From: Boswellia sacra
Taxonomy: Eukaryota; Streptophyta; Magnoliopsida; Sapindales; Burseraceae
Direction: 5' to 3'
Length of the DNA stretch: 64,000 bases
Assembly (NCBI GenBank): GCA_013180625.2
Contig: SNVD02003203.1
Span: 1 to 64,000 of the forward strand
Below, piece after piece: positions 1-11,500 of this stretch. The translations under genes were made by a program, and so were the position numbers. The stretch's first letter is position 1, and each line of letters opens with the position of its first letter. A model generated the notes under the pieces. The model was not told where the DNA came from, searched no databases, and was given only the letters and a program-made list of their open reading frames with translations.

Positions 1-161
1 CCACATTCATAAGATTTTTGCATATCTCCTACAGCCATGTTTTCCACAAGAGAGGTTAGCGCAGAAAGTTGTTGTTCAATGTTCGGAGTGCTTACCTCAT
101 TTACTCTCCATGGTAGTTGTGGCTCAAATCTGCCACTGAATTGATGGAAGTTTACTGCCAT
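1..161 (-). pseudogene. LTR-retrotransposon gag fragment, cut by window edge
   Basis: Reading the minus strand from an ATG at 161 gives an open frame of about 54 residues to the window edge (begins MAVNFHQFSGRFEPQLPW). It lies just inside the primer-binding site and LTR of a minus-strand retrotransposon, where gag is expected. The stretch resembles the region just before the zinc knuckle in gag proteins of large non-autonomous Ty3/gypsy-type elements. The usual long N-terminal gag domain is missing, because the frame begins only about 90 bases from the primer site. The rest of the element lies outside the window, so autonomy cannot be judged. Confidence 0.45.
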
Positions 162-251
162 GTCGTCTAAACACAAACAAACAAAAAAGAAAAACAAACA
201 AAAATATGAATCAATGATGAAAACAAAATAACAAATCGATTAGAAAATCAA

Positions 252-269
252 TCCCCGGCAACGGCGCCA
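252..269 (-). other. Primer-binding site matching tRNA-Asp 3' end
   Basis: On the minus strand these 18 bases (TGGCGCCGTTGCCGGGGA) are complementary to the CCA-tailed 3' end of plant tRNA-Asp. This is a common minus-strand primer for plant Ty3/gypsy and LARD-type elements. The site lies six bases from the LTR edge at 276, which fixes the orientation of the element as minus. Confidence 0.8.
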
Positions 270-275
270 AAAACT

Positions 276-1697
276 TGATGCGTTCGAAACTAGCAAGTAT
301 ACTAGTCGCACAAGTAATAAAGTGATGAGTAAGATATCGTTCCCACAAGGATTGATTCTAATTGAATTTGTTATTTTCCAGCAACAATAAACTAAACAAG
401 GGGGTTTTGTTGAATGATTAACTAAATGAACTAAGAATACAAATGAAGAATAACAAAACAGAAAGTTAATTTGAGTGAAAAATCAATGAGAGAAATCTGG
501 TTAAGAGTTCATTCTCTGCCACAAGATATGAATTTGTGAATTAACATAGAATTGTAATCCCATTACAGCATTGAAGTTCTCAACCGTAGATAACAACAAG
601 CTCTGTTATCCCAATCTTTCCTTACTTTGTTGTTAAATAAAACAGGCTCTTTATTTAATCTCTATCCATTAAACAACTAGAACAAGCTCTCTAAATTTAA
701 TTCAATGGATGCATTACGATAAGAAAGATAGGTTGATCTAAGCAATAAACACACAAGCTCGGATTATTTAACTTAGGTTGTATTCTCCAAATGCAAACTC
801 TGATCACAATTTTGCTACTAAGGATTAGAAATTCAAGACAAATACGGATCAAGATTTCTAGTCTAGCAATAGACAACAACAGATTATATTCAGTTGGCCA
901 TTCCAAATACAATCAGTAAGCAATCATAAGCATTAGATATGGGAAAATACAAGCAACTTCAATTAGAGAATTGGATAACAATTTCTTACACAATCAACTC
1001 ACAAAATCCATATCAAGGGCTTTGAAATCACCCTCACCCAATTCAGATTTAGTTACACATATTCAATCAGAATAACAAATACAATACAGAGAAATTCCAG
1101 AATTGAAAAGGAAAGAAAGAACTTAGCAAATTCTTTAAAAATCTTCTTTGTAGATGAATCTTCTTGGAATTGTAGTTCCTCCTCTTTCAAAATCTTCTTT
1201 CTCCTTCAAGAACTCCAAGGGATGAGAGAAATCCAGAAATGCAGCCTCCTCCCACGTTTTCCCCTCTTCAAGTTATGAAAATAAAACCCTAAAATGTGTT
1301 TAAATACTCTGCTACAGTAACTTGCTACAGTGTCCCGTATTATACATGCTACAGTGATTGTGGAATTACATTTCTATACTTCTCACACTGTTTTGATTAC
1401 AACTTTTGGTACACTGAATGGATTTATAAACCGTAAATTTCTCCAGAAAATAGACTTCGAGAGCTTTCCAACGGTATATAATATGTCATCGGGTTCATTG
1501 TATATCAATACAATTAAATCCGAGAAGATGGTTGACTAGCAGAGGTGAAAATGAAGGGTTTTACTCCATTTTTGTGCAAGTTGCTCCAAAACTCCTACAA
1601 ACATCAAAACCACACAAAAACATAAAAATACCAAGGAATATAGCAAAGAAACATGGACGAATTGATATGAAAATGATATATAAATAGACACTTATCA
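276..1697 (-). mobile_element. 5' LTR of a minus-strand Ty3/gypsy or LARD-type retrotransposon
   Basis: About 1.42 kb bounded by TGAT at the left and ATCA at the right, a short inverted terminal repeat typical of LTRs. It abuts the tRNA-Asp primer site. On the minus strand the LTR opens with TGATAAGTGTCTATTTATAT, a start common in large plant LARD and Tat-like LTRs. The element continues left beyond the window, so the second LTR and target duplication cannot be checked. The right flank begins ATTAC at 1698. No gene is seen inside; the short open frames here are not supported. Confidence 0.7.
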
Positions 1698-1849
1698 ATT
1701 ACACAATACAACATAATGTCAGGCAATTTACTCAAGAAAGTTTAACAATTACACACTACATAATGATATCCATTCCAAGGTTACGTGCAATTTACACAAA
1801 ACAGGAATAATATAATCGAAGAAAACGTATGAAAGAAGAAGTATCATGG

Positions 1850-4560
1850 TTGGCGTCGTGCACCTACAGCAACATCTAGGGGGACTAGATTGCGGCACGT
1901 TTGCCTACTATGCCCTTCCACACTTGCCACAAGCACGCGATGAGCTTGATTCACCAACAGAAGGGATTCGATTCCTTCTAGGCCGCCTGGCTGTTCTCCT
2001 CATCAATGATGGTAGTACTACTTTGCTACTATCATCTTCTGGAACCACCTAATCCTTGCTTACACCAACTGCAAAAACAGGCAAAGCATATGTATGAAGC
2101 ATTCGTTCATTTGTGTACCATTGGGTATAGTAATCATGGCATGTGAGTAGGTTGATATGCTTGTAAATAGCTAATGCACGTGCACAAGGCAATTGGTCAA
2201 GATCAAACACCCTACACATGCAAGTCTAGGCACGTATGTCGATAACATTGACACAAACATTTTCATACACCTTATACGTAGTAAGTGAGTTGTTGCTAAC
2301 TCTTATCTGATTACCCTCTTTCAAACAATCCTCTATCAATTTGTCAACCCAGGGAGTTAGATATAATTGTGAGTTAGCAGATATTTCCCTTTATTCATAA
2401 AACCATTTTTGAGGATTTGCCTGATAATAATATGCTAAGAGTGCAATTGGAAGGAACTGCGCGTTTCTTAGACAGCTATTTATAGACTCAGCAATATTGG
2501 TTGTCATTATGTTATACCATCTCCCAGGGAATTGGGAACGTAACCATTTCTCAACACCAACCTCCCGAAGATAGGCTACAGCTTGAGGAATTTATGATTC
2601 GATTGTACGCATATGATAGTTGAAATCACTATGATGATATGTTTACATAGCTTGAGTGAACATGCCTAATATATATAGTCTTATCCTTGAACTTGCCCTT
2701 CAAGTTTCCCTTAACATGATGGGTGCACAGGCCATGTAGTGCATTTGGGAAAAAGATATACACAACTCTTTCAATACTAGTATAACGGTCAAGAATTAAC
2801 ACTAAGTCTTCTACATTTCCAACTACCGATCATGCAACTATGTCATAAACCAATTCCAGGAATCGTCATTTTCAAAATGACCAACTCCGAATGTCAATGG
2901 GTATATTTGTTTATTTTCATCCATGCATGATACTAGAAACATTTTACCTCTATATTTTTCCTTTAGATGATAGCCATCTACTGCAACAACTACCCTAATA
3001 GATGTTGTAAGGCTTATAATAGAAGCCCCCAAACTCGTGAAAAAGTATTCGAAGTGATCATTCCCATCAGTTTCTAGAGTCGTTATTGTTTCATGATTTA
3101 CCTTCTCAACCATGTAAAAATACCGTGGGAGAAGTGTGAATGATTCCTCATGAGATCCATGAAGTTTTTTGAAAGCTACCTCTTTTGCTCTCCATGTCTT
3201 GTGGTATGTGATTCTAACACCCAATGCCTTATGAGCATCAAACATAATGTCTCTGGGCCAATATATCCTAGATGCCTGAATGAATTTGCTCTTTATGTGT
3301 TTTCCAATAATAGTAGAAGTAGCTTATTTGTGGGTGCAGTCTAGCATGGAATATGTGTGCTGATTGTCAAACTTGCTCACTTGAAAGAGATTGGAATATG
3401 CTACCTTGGTTGCCCGAAGCTGCCACTTGTAATTTTCTACATGACATACGACCTCAAACCTGGTTGTGTTAGATATTTTCACCTTAAACTGAAAGTTGCA
3501 TCATAATGCGAAATTTGATAACTTCTTACGAAGCTCGGTTTTGCTATTAAAAGTTTGACCGACAGTAACCTAAATTCAATCAACTATAAAAAATGTGGCA
3601 TCATCATCAACTGTTGATGTCGAATGCAGAATAGGAGGCATCCACCTGAATTTGTTTACCCGATGCTCATCACTTTCAAGACCCAAATTGGTATCATTTG
3701 CTACAAAATCTACTCTTTGCTTAGCCTCTCTCGGCTCAGCCTCTCTCGGCTCAGCCTCTTGTCCTTCAGATGTAATAGGAGGGGTGGACTGAATAGAAGT
3801 AGGAAAGGTCAAAGGCACTTCTTGATTCAAATCATCTACAACCTCTATGTGACCATCAACATTATCATTTTCATTTAAATCGTCATTCAAGTTATGGCAA
3901 GATTCAAAAGCATGATCGACATTGTCATCATCATCATCATTGTCATCGTCATCGCCAACATCACCATCACCATCACTATGGGCATTGACTAAGCTCTCAA
4001 ATTCTCTTAAGCTATCAAGGTGCCGAACTAGCCTTAATGGCAATGATTGGTTCAGTCTAGCATCTCCTGAAACACCAATGGATTGATTCTCTATATGTTC
4101 GGTAGATTGGTCAAAGTGAAGTCTGAATCCTTGATTAACTTGTTGTTGTGCACAAATAGGAGTACACCAATTTAATTGGTTGCTTCTCCTTGCTGAGCGA
4201 AACAGAGATAGTTGAGAGGAACTCCACCTCTTCCTTAATGGATCAGATTGTCAACTATTTGTTCTTTGCATGTCCTTATCTTTAACTGTGATGATTAGTG
4301 GTGTATATGACTGCTAGTCCTCCAAACTATGTTGTATGAAAAAAACAAACATCTTTATCAATCTCAATAGAGCTTGGCAATGGTAGGGGACCCTTGGAAG
4401 AGAATTGAACAGCTAAACTTATGTTTTTCGTACTCAGATCTTAACCCATTTCTGTAGTTAAACATCCCACCAACTCATTGTAACTAGTACACTTAAGAAT
4501 TATCAAGGGCTTAGACCTCTCGCCCATGTACGCATAACCACCATTCTGTTGCATCTTCTA
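1850..4560 (-). pseudogene. Mutator-like (MULE/MuDR) transposase, degenerate
   Basis: Minus-strand similarity runs through a whole plant MULE transposase but is split over frames. In order: an N-terminal region near 4554-4380 (GGYAYMGERSK); an acidic linker near 4040-3576 with a run of Asp; a MULE N-terminal domain near 3480-3240; and a DDE catalytic part in the open frame 3245-2838, whose first catalytic Asp lies in AVDGYHLK. Then come a CTHHVKGN motif near 2730, WYNIMTTNIAESIN near 2510, a SWIM-type zinc finger near 2200 (FDLDQLPCARAL) and a basic C-terminus with a degraded CGKCG knuckle near 1900. Stops and frame changes occur throughout (for example an in-frame TAG just upstream of 4554), so it cannot make transposase. 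Terminal inverted repeats were not located. The plus-strand open frame at 1846-2052 is its antisense shadow. Confidence 0.8.
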
Positions 4561-4569
4561 AGAACCATT

Positions 4570-5598
4570 GTACAAGATCAAAATGTGTAAAGTTTCCATC
4601 CTGCATGTAATAAACATCTCAAAAAACATCCCCCAATATAGAAATCATGCAAAAACTGCATACAAGTCAACGACATAATAAATCTGCCCATACGCTCGAT
4701 GAGGCTCGACAAGAAATGTTGAGTAATGCGACACACGACGAAGCGCAACGTACGATAAACATTACCTCGACATGTGTTATCAAGTGCCGGTTACAATCGA
4801 CACTAGACACTAGATAGCCGATGTCGAGTCCTGAGATACACCGTCATCGATTTCTGTCGGATGTGGAAGCTCAAGGCGATCTGCCAAGCATTGTCAAGCA
4901 ACCTCATCGGTCATAATCCAACAATGTGTATCTTGTGTCAGACAAGTAGCTCGACATTCGATAATAACGAGGATATTGTCGAGTCGTCGTCTTCCTAAGA
5001 CAACTATCCAATTTTTTACTGCAAATTTAAGTTTTTTTGCCACCTACAATACTAAGAACAATTCACCTAAGCTAGGTTCACTCTTTCCTAAGCTAATATC
5101 ATGGTTTATTTTTTTTTCAAAAAATGGATCAACAACACAAAATGTATGAAATAAATTAAGAAAAAATCAGTTAGAACATATTTCTTATCTTTTATAGCTC
5201 AGATCTTCGAGATTATTGATATAAATGATGGAGACAGTGAGATTTTGAAATAATTTGAGCAAGATAAAGATATATAGCAGACTGATGCACAAGGAGGAGA
5301 AACAAACGAAGCAGAAAAGAAAAAAGCCAAACAAAGAGAAAATTATCTTATTTAAAGAAAATGAGTATTCGAGTAATTTATCAGAGTGGATATTCTTGTC
5401 AGAAGCCCCTAAAATTTTGGTCATTTTTCGAATTTTCCCTTTTGAGAAAACAACTTTGGCTGTCTCATTTCATCTCGTTTACAACAGGAGTGCGACACGG
5501 AGAGAGAAAGAACTGAGACTATGACATTTATCCTCTTTTACTTCAATTTATCCAAAGCTTCACGCCCACGATGATCGCTTGATCTCTCTCTCACAGTC
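4570..5598. other. Intergenic: probable MULE 5' flank, then UPL7 upstream region
   Basis: About 4680-5010 is richer in CG dinucleotides and repeated CGAC words than its surroundings. That would suit the upstream part or terminal region of the adjacent MULE, though I found no clear inverted repeat. About 5040-5598 is AT-rich sequence leading into UPL7. No clear TATA box precedes the start codon, and no gene is supported here. Confidence 0.35.
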
Positions 5599-8500
5599 AT
5601 GGACTCGTCGCGCAAGCATCAGGTATCATCTGTCTCTTCGAATTCCGTCCAATTCAAATTAAAATCTTGGTCGAACATCATCAATTAGCAGTCTTAGTGA
5701 AAGAAATTTGAGTAATTGTTAGAATCTCTTGATTGATTGGTAAGGTGTCGTTGAGAGGAGCGAGTGCGAAGGAGATTTCGAGGGAAGCGCTTCTCGAGAA
5801 GGTTTCGCAGGAAAGGGAGCTACGTAACTATGCCAGACGAGCTACAGCCGCGTCAATCTTTATTCAGGTGATTTTTTTTTAATTTTATTGTTATAAATTT
5901 AATTCTTTGACAACTGAGATTATTTGCAGAATAAAGTTGTTGAATTTTGGTGAATTTCTGCTCAAAAAGCTTTTTTTTTTTTTGTTTAAGTTTAATCTAC
6001 GACCAAATTCAATCATTTCGTGGAAGAAATATTTCTAGTTTATGAAGAACCTGAAAGAATGTAATGTTACTTTCAATTGAAGTAGCCTAGCCTTTTGGAT
6101 GTCCTGTGTATAGACTTCAATTAGATAAAATAGCTAAATTTGTTTAAGTCCGCTGTAGAGCAAGCACCTCGTCAAGAATGTTAGTAAACACACACACCCA
6201 CTAATAATTTATCGAGCTTATTGAGTGTCCATATTTCGACAAAAAGTCCTCTGTCAATCATTTCAAGTATTTGATATGACATGCTTGACAAACATTGTTG
6301 AACACTTGAGAAGTATTCCATATGGCAACTTGCAACTGCTTAGTTATTAAGCGGAAACTTGACTTATTCCAAGCAATTGGCTCTGCCACATTTTTGTTCT
6401 TCTAGTACTGAGGAATGGAGAACATATTTTTGTTTATGAAATAATAAAGGATTTTATATAAAATGATACATGGCGAGCTAACAAAGTGAATGTAACATGT
6501 CGCAATAGGAGAGCTATTGGTAAGAGATGAGAAAGTATATATAAGAGGCCATGGAGGAAAAATGAGGGCATCGAAATGAAGACTCCTCAAACTGGAGTCA
6601 AGCAGCATTGTTGTGAGAAAGCCAAGAAACTTATCCATGATATATACATCTTGGATCAATCTGGAGACATAACCATGAGCATGAGTATAAAATTTATGTC
6701 AAAACAGGTGCCATGTTCATTAATATTCATCAGTTAAGTGTAAAAGTTGAAAGAGAAGAACGGTCTATGGTTCACTAGACAAGTTCTGAACTAATATAAA
6801 GGCCTTCTTTGTAAATTAATTTTTTTATCTCATGAATCACTTCTAAGGAACTGAAAGGTGTTTATTATAAAGTGGGATAACGACACAGTTTCTTAAATTT
6901 TTCAGAGTGTCTGGAGGCGTTACAATGTGAAGAAGAAGGTGTCCATTCAGCTTCGAGATGAATGGGAAACCTTGTTGAATTGTGATGCGGGTTTAATAAC
7001 AGCAACATGGATTTCCAGCACTGTTTTGAGACCTTTCCTTTTCTTTGTAACATGTTTATCGACTCAGCATCAGAAGATTGAAATCAGAGATGGCGACTGC
7101 ATGCAGAAGTGCTTTAAAATTCTGTTGGAAAGCATAAATTCCAATGGTTTGCCTGTTTCTAAATCTTAGTTATTTTTCATTCTTTTATTTTGAAACTTGA
7201 ATGAACTGTTTAAAGTTTGAAGTGCAAAATGTTAGCTGGACCAGAAGAAGCAGGCCTCCCAGAAAAAATTTGAATAGCAACAAAGATATGCTCTTAGGTT
7301 GGTTAATTGGTGAAAATAGGCTGTAAGTTATGGATTACAATTTGGTCAAGGGTGTGATAAGGTAAAATAAAAGGAGCAGCACAAAAGCACCAATGGACCA
7401 TGACTAGAATCTATCAGTTATGAACATTAGCAGAATATCCCTAAAATCTAGAGATGATTAAATTTGAAGAGCAACAATCGTTTAACATGTGGATCAAAAG
7501 GAATTTTATATTTCTATGGATCAAACACAGTTTACTTTTTTGCAGCATTACACATATCAAGATTTATTTTATTTTATTTTTATTTTTATTTTTTGAAGTT
7601 TCAAATGGACAAAAGAAAAATTCCTTGTAATGGTCACTTGCTTCTTCCTTAAGTTATTATTTCATCTAAAGTTGGTTACTGTTACGGTCGCTAGACATCT
7701 AAGTTTTATTTGAACTCTTTGAAGAAAAAAACTAAAAACTGTAAATCTTGTCTTAGTTTTTACTTGTGGTGGGGATTTAGGTGATAGAATCATGAATACC
7801 TTAATTTCCTTCCCGCAACAAGAATGCTGAGGATAAAATAATGAGAGAGATAAGCAGTATAAAGAAACTAGCAAAGAAAACCTTTAAAACCATCAGCTAC
7901 GGGTTGTCTGATCTGTTTAATTTCTTTGAAGAACCTGCTTTAAAGTGGTGCATTTTCTTCGTTTATCTTTACTCTATCATGTCCCTTTGGTAATAAGTGA
8001 TTATTCATCTTATTTCTTGAAGTGTAGATTCAACGAAGAATTTTTGCTCCTTAGCAATGGGTACACTTGAAGAGAGAAGAACATGGACTTATCAAGCGAA
8101 GAAGCTCATTTCCCTCTGCTCATTTGTTCTTGCTGAGTGTGATAGATCTCATCCTGGGAATAAATGTATTGTTGTTCTCACCTCTATTGCTTTGCGTCTT
8201 ATTGTTGTCTTGACTGATCTCAAAGGGTGGAAGAGTGTTACTAATGATACTCGTGAGGATGCAGACATGGCAGTAAAGGATTTAGTTCAGTTTATGGGAA
8301 GTTCTAATAGTGGTCTTTACATATCTATTAGAAGATACTTTAACAAATTAGATGTTACTTATTCTTCTCAAATAAACAGTATTGTTCAGACGGATGATAG
8401 ATTCTTGATTACTGCAAGTGCAGTAACTCTAGCTCTAAGGCCATTTCATATGACGGACTTTACAGTTAGTAGCTCTGGCCTGGGCAGTGTGCAGATTGCA

Positions 8501-11500
8501 GCTGAGCAGTACTGCTTGTTTTTGTTGACAATTCCTTGGCTTCTTCAACGTCTACCAGCTGTTCTGTTACCTGCTTTGAAGCATAAGTCTGTTATGTCCC
8601 TGTGCTTCCAGAATTTGCTGGTAAGCTTCATTAAATTTGAACTGAAGCTCTGAGATTACTCAGTCTCATTAAAGTTTGTCTGACGGCTGCATGCGCTGCT
8701 TGTGGATATGCTCATCCGTATGCATGCTATATGTTGGTGACTGATATGCCTTATTTCTGAAGCTGTGTTGGTGATGAGGCATGTCCTTTTGGGAGTTCTG
8801 CATTTTTTGACATGGTTCAACACTTCTTGGAAATAACTGTCAATGGAACTTATTAGAACTTTATATGGAAGTTTTAGATTAGAATAATTCTATTCTAGGT
8901 GTTAAATAATAAGTATTGATTGTAAGGGATTTTATTTTCTAGTTTACTTTGATTCTTCTACTATACATATGTAAGATTTCACATATCTATAACATACAAC
9001 AATATTCACCATCTCTTCTCTCCTCATTTTCTCTCTTTAACATGGTATTTAGAGGTCATTAGAAATTTTTGCTTATGCAAAAATGAAGAAGAAGAAGAAG
9101 AAAAGAAAAGTTATCTCTCTTTTCTTTTAAGTCTTTAGTAGTCTTCAAAATTAAAAAAAGAAAAGAAAATAAAATAAAATCTTTTTCATTTCTATTTATC
9201 TCTAATGATTTTGTTTTCATAATAAATAAAAAATTGGTCTCTATTTCTTGTTCTGTTAAGTCCAAAAAAAAAAAAATTGCTCGTTCCTTTCTTTTGAAAA
9301 GTCTGGTATTCTTTCAAGCTCTCTCTTTGCGCCTCTTGTCATCACTGGCAGTGAAAGTCGTGTTTCTAGCATTCAAGGGGTCTTTTGAAATTTTTGAAAA
9401 GTTCTAGGTGTCTCAAAATTTTGAGTGTGGCGTTGAAAAGATAAAAAATCTCTCTAATCACGGGAAATGTTCCCCCTAGTTTAGCCAAATCGTCATAGTT
9501 TGTCCAAACTTCACTTTTATCTCAAATCTAGTCTCTTTATTGTTAAACGACTTCATCACCTCTAGCTAGTGGTAAAAGGCATCGCTACCCTTTCTGTCTT
9601 ACTAGGATTCGTGGTCGATGATGTCTCCTTTTACTGTAAATTATCGTCTCTTATATTTTCGGTTTCATTCTCTTGTTGGTTAGGTCTCTTGTCTTGAAGT
9701 TTGAATGAGAGGGTTACCTCTTGTCAATCTTCCTGAAGCTTCATAACTGTTGTGAAGTTGATGACTCTAATGTTAAATTGTCGAAAAGAGTCATCAAATA
9801 TCTATTTGTAATCTTTGTTTCTAAGTTGAGCTTTAAGAGTATCTATGCTCCAACTTGAAGCAGAGTGTTCCTTTATATGAAAGTTTTAGATTATAATAAC
9901 TATATTCTAGTTGGTGAATGATATATATTGATTGTGAGTGATTTTAATTCCTAGTTTACTTAGATTCTTCTACTATTTATATGTTAAAAGAGAGAAAATA
10001 AAGAGAAAAGAGATGGTGAATATTGTTGTATGTTATTGGTATGTAAAGGCTTATATATATATAGTAAAAGAATCAAAATAAACTAGGAAATAAAATCACC
10101 CGCCATCAATACATATTATTCACAAACCTAGAATAGAATTATTATAATCTAAAACTTCCATATAAAGTTCTAAAAGACGTCATAGCATTAGTTGCCTAAC
10201 AAGTTATTTAGCTTAACTTCCAAATCAAGATAGTGAAATTTATTATGAGCCTTTTACTGGTAAATCTTAGAACTACTATGGGAAATGAGAAGGTGATCTA
10301 TTCTATTAATCAATTCCTATTTTGGCCTCAACATTTGTAAGATTTGAAAGCATGATAATATTCTTGAAATGATATTATGAACCATGGGTAAGGGCTTTTT
10401 TGCAAGTTAGTGCAGTAATGTCCTAGGGGTGCAGAGTTGGTACATTATGTATATAAATGAACACATTCAATCATTTTCAGTAACGTAAGATTTCTTTCAA
10501 CAAGGTAATTTGCCTGTGTGTTGGTCCTGCAGTAATACCAGTCTTTTCGAGGGGATATTAGTGATATCTTCTATTAGTAATTCCAACTTTTTCATGTATT
10601 TCCTGTACAACTGTTTGATTCAAAACATTTGGAGACTTATCAAACTGTGGCAGGTGATGGCAGATTCTGAGAGATAAGATCTTGAAAGAGATGTTGGAAA
10701 TGGATCAGTTGGATAAACACCATTCTCCCAAAGTAATTCCATCTTTTGGTTGGGCTCTTGCAAACGTTATAGGTCTATCTACAGGTAGCGAGAATGACTT
10801 TGTGGATCCTCTGGACTTTTCATCCTATGTCAAGGTTGTTATAACTCTTGCAGAGAATTTATTAGACAGGCTTGACAATATTGGATGGATAAAAAATGAG
10901 AGCCAAGATTTTCAAGATAATGTTGAAACTTCTGCTGCAAGCATTGGTGAAGTTTCAAATGGCAGTGAGACAACTTGTGGGTCCTTAAAGATCACTTACA
11001 TGGATCTATTTAGACCTGTTTGTGAGCGGTGGCATCTTATAAAGCTTTTGGAAGTTGCAAAAAAAGTTGCTGGTTTTCATGGGGCTGAGAGACTGCCCGC
11101 AAAAAATTCAAAAAACATGTGGAAGTTGGAGTTGCTTGACGTTGCATATTATTACTCTTACATGCTTAGAGTATTTTCACTCTTCAATCCTGTGTTTGGT
11201 TCGTTGCCTGTTCTGAACTTGCTATCTTTTACTCCTGGCTATCTTGTTGATCTATGGGGACAACTGGAAAATTCCCTTTTCCCTGGACATGCTCATTCTG
11301 CTGAAGGTGATAATCTTTGCAAAAGTAGAAGTTCAGTAAACAAGAACAAGGGGATTTCAGAGAGAAAAGAAAAACAAACCAGTAAGGATGGCATTAACAA
11401 ATTTGTTAATGCGCTGCATAAATTTACTAGCAAGTCACAGTTGGGGCTTAATAGTACAGATCCTTTTGTTCGTCAACCTAGGCCATGCCAGGTAGATGAA

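Noticed and set aside
250..270. Possible tRNA-Asp gene end
   Set aside because: Only the 3' acceptor-stem sequence is present, placed as a primer-binding site beside an LTR; no tRNA cloverleaf can be built around it.
1846..2052. Open frame with a DCG motif, suggestive of a ULP1-like cysteine protease
   Set aside because: The opposite strand continues the MULE transposase C-terminus (RRPRRNRIPSVGE, CGKCGRA), so this frame is its antisense shadow.
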